This document shows, in pieces, positions 63,551 to 64,000 of a stretch of DNA of 64,000 nucleotides. The position numbers and the translations under genes are program-made. The notes below the pieces were generated by a model. It saw nothing but the letters and a program-made list of their open reading frames with translations. It made no database searches and was not told where the DNA came from. Every line of letters begins with the position of its first letter. The first letter of the stretch is position 1. This DNA comes from Vibrio bathopelagicus (GTDB lineage: Bacteria; Pseudomonadota; Gammaproteobacteria; Enterobacterales; Vibrionaceae), in contig NZ_CP062501.1 in the NCBI RefSeq assembly GCF_014879975.1, forward strand, positions 682,001 to 746,000, in the 5' to 3' direction.

Positions 63551-63883
63551 ATGAAACGTGTACTCGCGCTCGCTTCACTAGCTTTAGTTTTAACAGGCTG
63601 TACTAATGTGACTCATGTGGAAACGGGTAAGCAGATTCTGTTGCTAGAAGAAGTTTCCAACGCTGCTCTTCTGACTTCCTATCAGCCCGGAGTTTACGAG
63701 CAAATGGGTATGAAAGACGGTTATGAACTATATCGCCCTGTCGCGGCGGAAACGACGAACTATATTGGCTCACAAAACCGTTATATCGCAGTAAAAGAGA
63801 TTGGTAATGAATCAGAAGTTTGCATTCCAGATTCGTTAAACTTTTTTTGGTGTACGACAGCACCAACAAAGATGATTAAATAG
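63551..63883 (+). CDS. Small lipoprotein of unknown function
   Basis: 110 residues with lipobox LVLTGCTN (Cys ~17), so an envelope lipoprotein. Thr/Asn at +2/+3 suggest outer-membrane sorting. The mature part contains YQPGVYEQMGMKDGYELYRP and two Cys near the end (VCIPDSLNFFWCTTAP). No family recognised. ATG 63551 follows GGAG at good distance; an upstream ATG at 63536 is in frame but adds nothing lipoprotein-like. The window's last 117 bp hold no further feature. Confidence 0.8.
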   Translation: MKRVLALASLALVLTGCTNVTHVETGKQILLLEEVSNAALLTSYQPGVYEQMGMKDGYELYRPVAAETTNYIGSQNRYIAVKEIGNESEVCIPDSLNFFWCTTAPTKMIK

Positions 63884-64000
63884 TGACTCTTCTTATCTAA
63901 TGATTACCTGTCACTAACGGAAAGTCGTCTGCTTAGTTACTCACTTGAGATGAGTGAATGATGGTTAAGCTCTAAGGCACTATTATTTCAATAGCAGTGG

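Overview
The window looks like a gammaproteobacterial chromosome of about 44% GC, almost certainly a marine Vibrio of the V. splendidus clade. Support comes from a KtrAB system, OmpA, a c-di-GMP-rich signalling set, kbl-tdh, and a 2-aminoethylphosphonate (AEP) cluster with the PbfA-type ammonia-lyase, an enzyme characterised from V. splendidus. The orthologues of several of these genes that I remember from V. cholerae (ktrAB, kbl, tdh) lie on the second chromosome, so this may be chromosome II sequence; that is inference.

Layout. 1-2.9 kb: the edge of a surface-polysaccharide locus (manC, then manB cut by the window start). 3-4.1 kb: a YnaI-like MscS channel. 4.3-6.4 kb: ktrA-ktrB potassium uptake, followed by a 1.29 kb IS3-family element (6418-7706) whose orfB is frameshifted. 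7.8-10.7 kb: exported MsrA-MsrB fusion, OsmC/YhfA-like protein, OmpA-family porin. 11.2-22.3 kb: an AEP island. phnW-pbfA-phnX run leftward; the binding protein, an FAD amine oxidase, an odd HAD-like protein, the ATPase, the fused permease and phnR run rightward. Three TGGNNNNTACCA operators fit PhnR control. 22.4-23.3 kb: an EamA transporter. 23.5-29.8 kb: a gluconate regulon in which a DctPQM TRAP transporter serves gntK and gnd. GntR-type operators lie in front of both dctP and gntR.

29.9-37.7 kb: siderophore-interacting flavoprotein, a divergent POT transporter, L-serine deaminase, a YdcF-family protein, membrane protein and lipoprotein of unknown role, a 165-bp MITE-like inverted repeat and a Nudix hydrolase. 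37.9-41.4 kb: a heterodimeric ABC exporter with one degenerate ATP site. 41.6-45.6 kb: two unknown genes, cytochrome b561, a TPR membrane protein and an M23 endopeptidase behind a near-perfect Zur box (ShyB-like). 45.7-48.1 kb: YbjQ, LysR and EamA. 48.2-52.9 kb: a large Cache/HAMP/HD-GYP protein and a membrane diguanylate cyclase. 53-56.6 kb: PHP phosphatase, cytochrome b562, DUF2946-like protein and PepSY membrane protein. 56.7-60.7 kb: VOC and LysR, cysteine dioxygenase, an XRE-type regulator and an EAL phosphodiesterase. 61-63.9 kb: kbl-tdh threonine catabolism and a small lipoprotein.

The AEP island offers three apparent routes into phosphonoacetaldehyde: PhnW transamination of AEP, PbfA elimination from (R)-1-hydroxy-AEP, and FAD oxidation, probably of N-methyl-AEP. 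PhnX then cleaves the C-P bond. A recurrent sequence oddity is a set of short tandem arrays, mostly with a 7-bp period, that overlap or adjoin stop codons. No tRNA, rRNA, CRISPR array or riboswitch was recognised.
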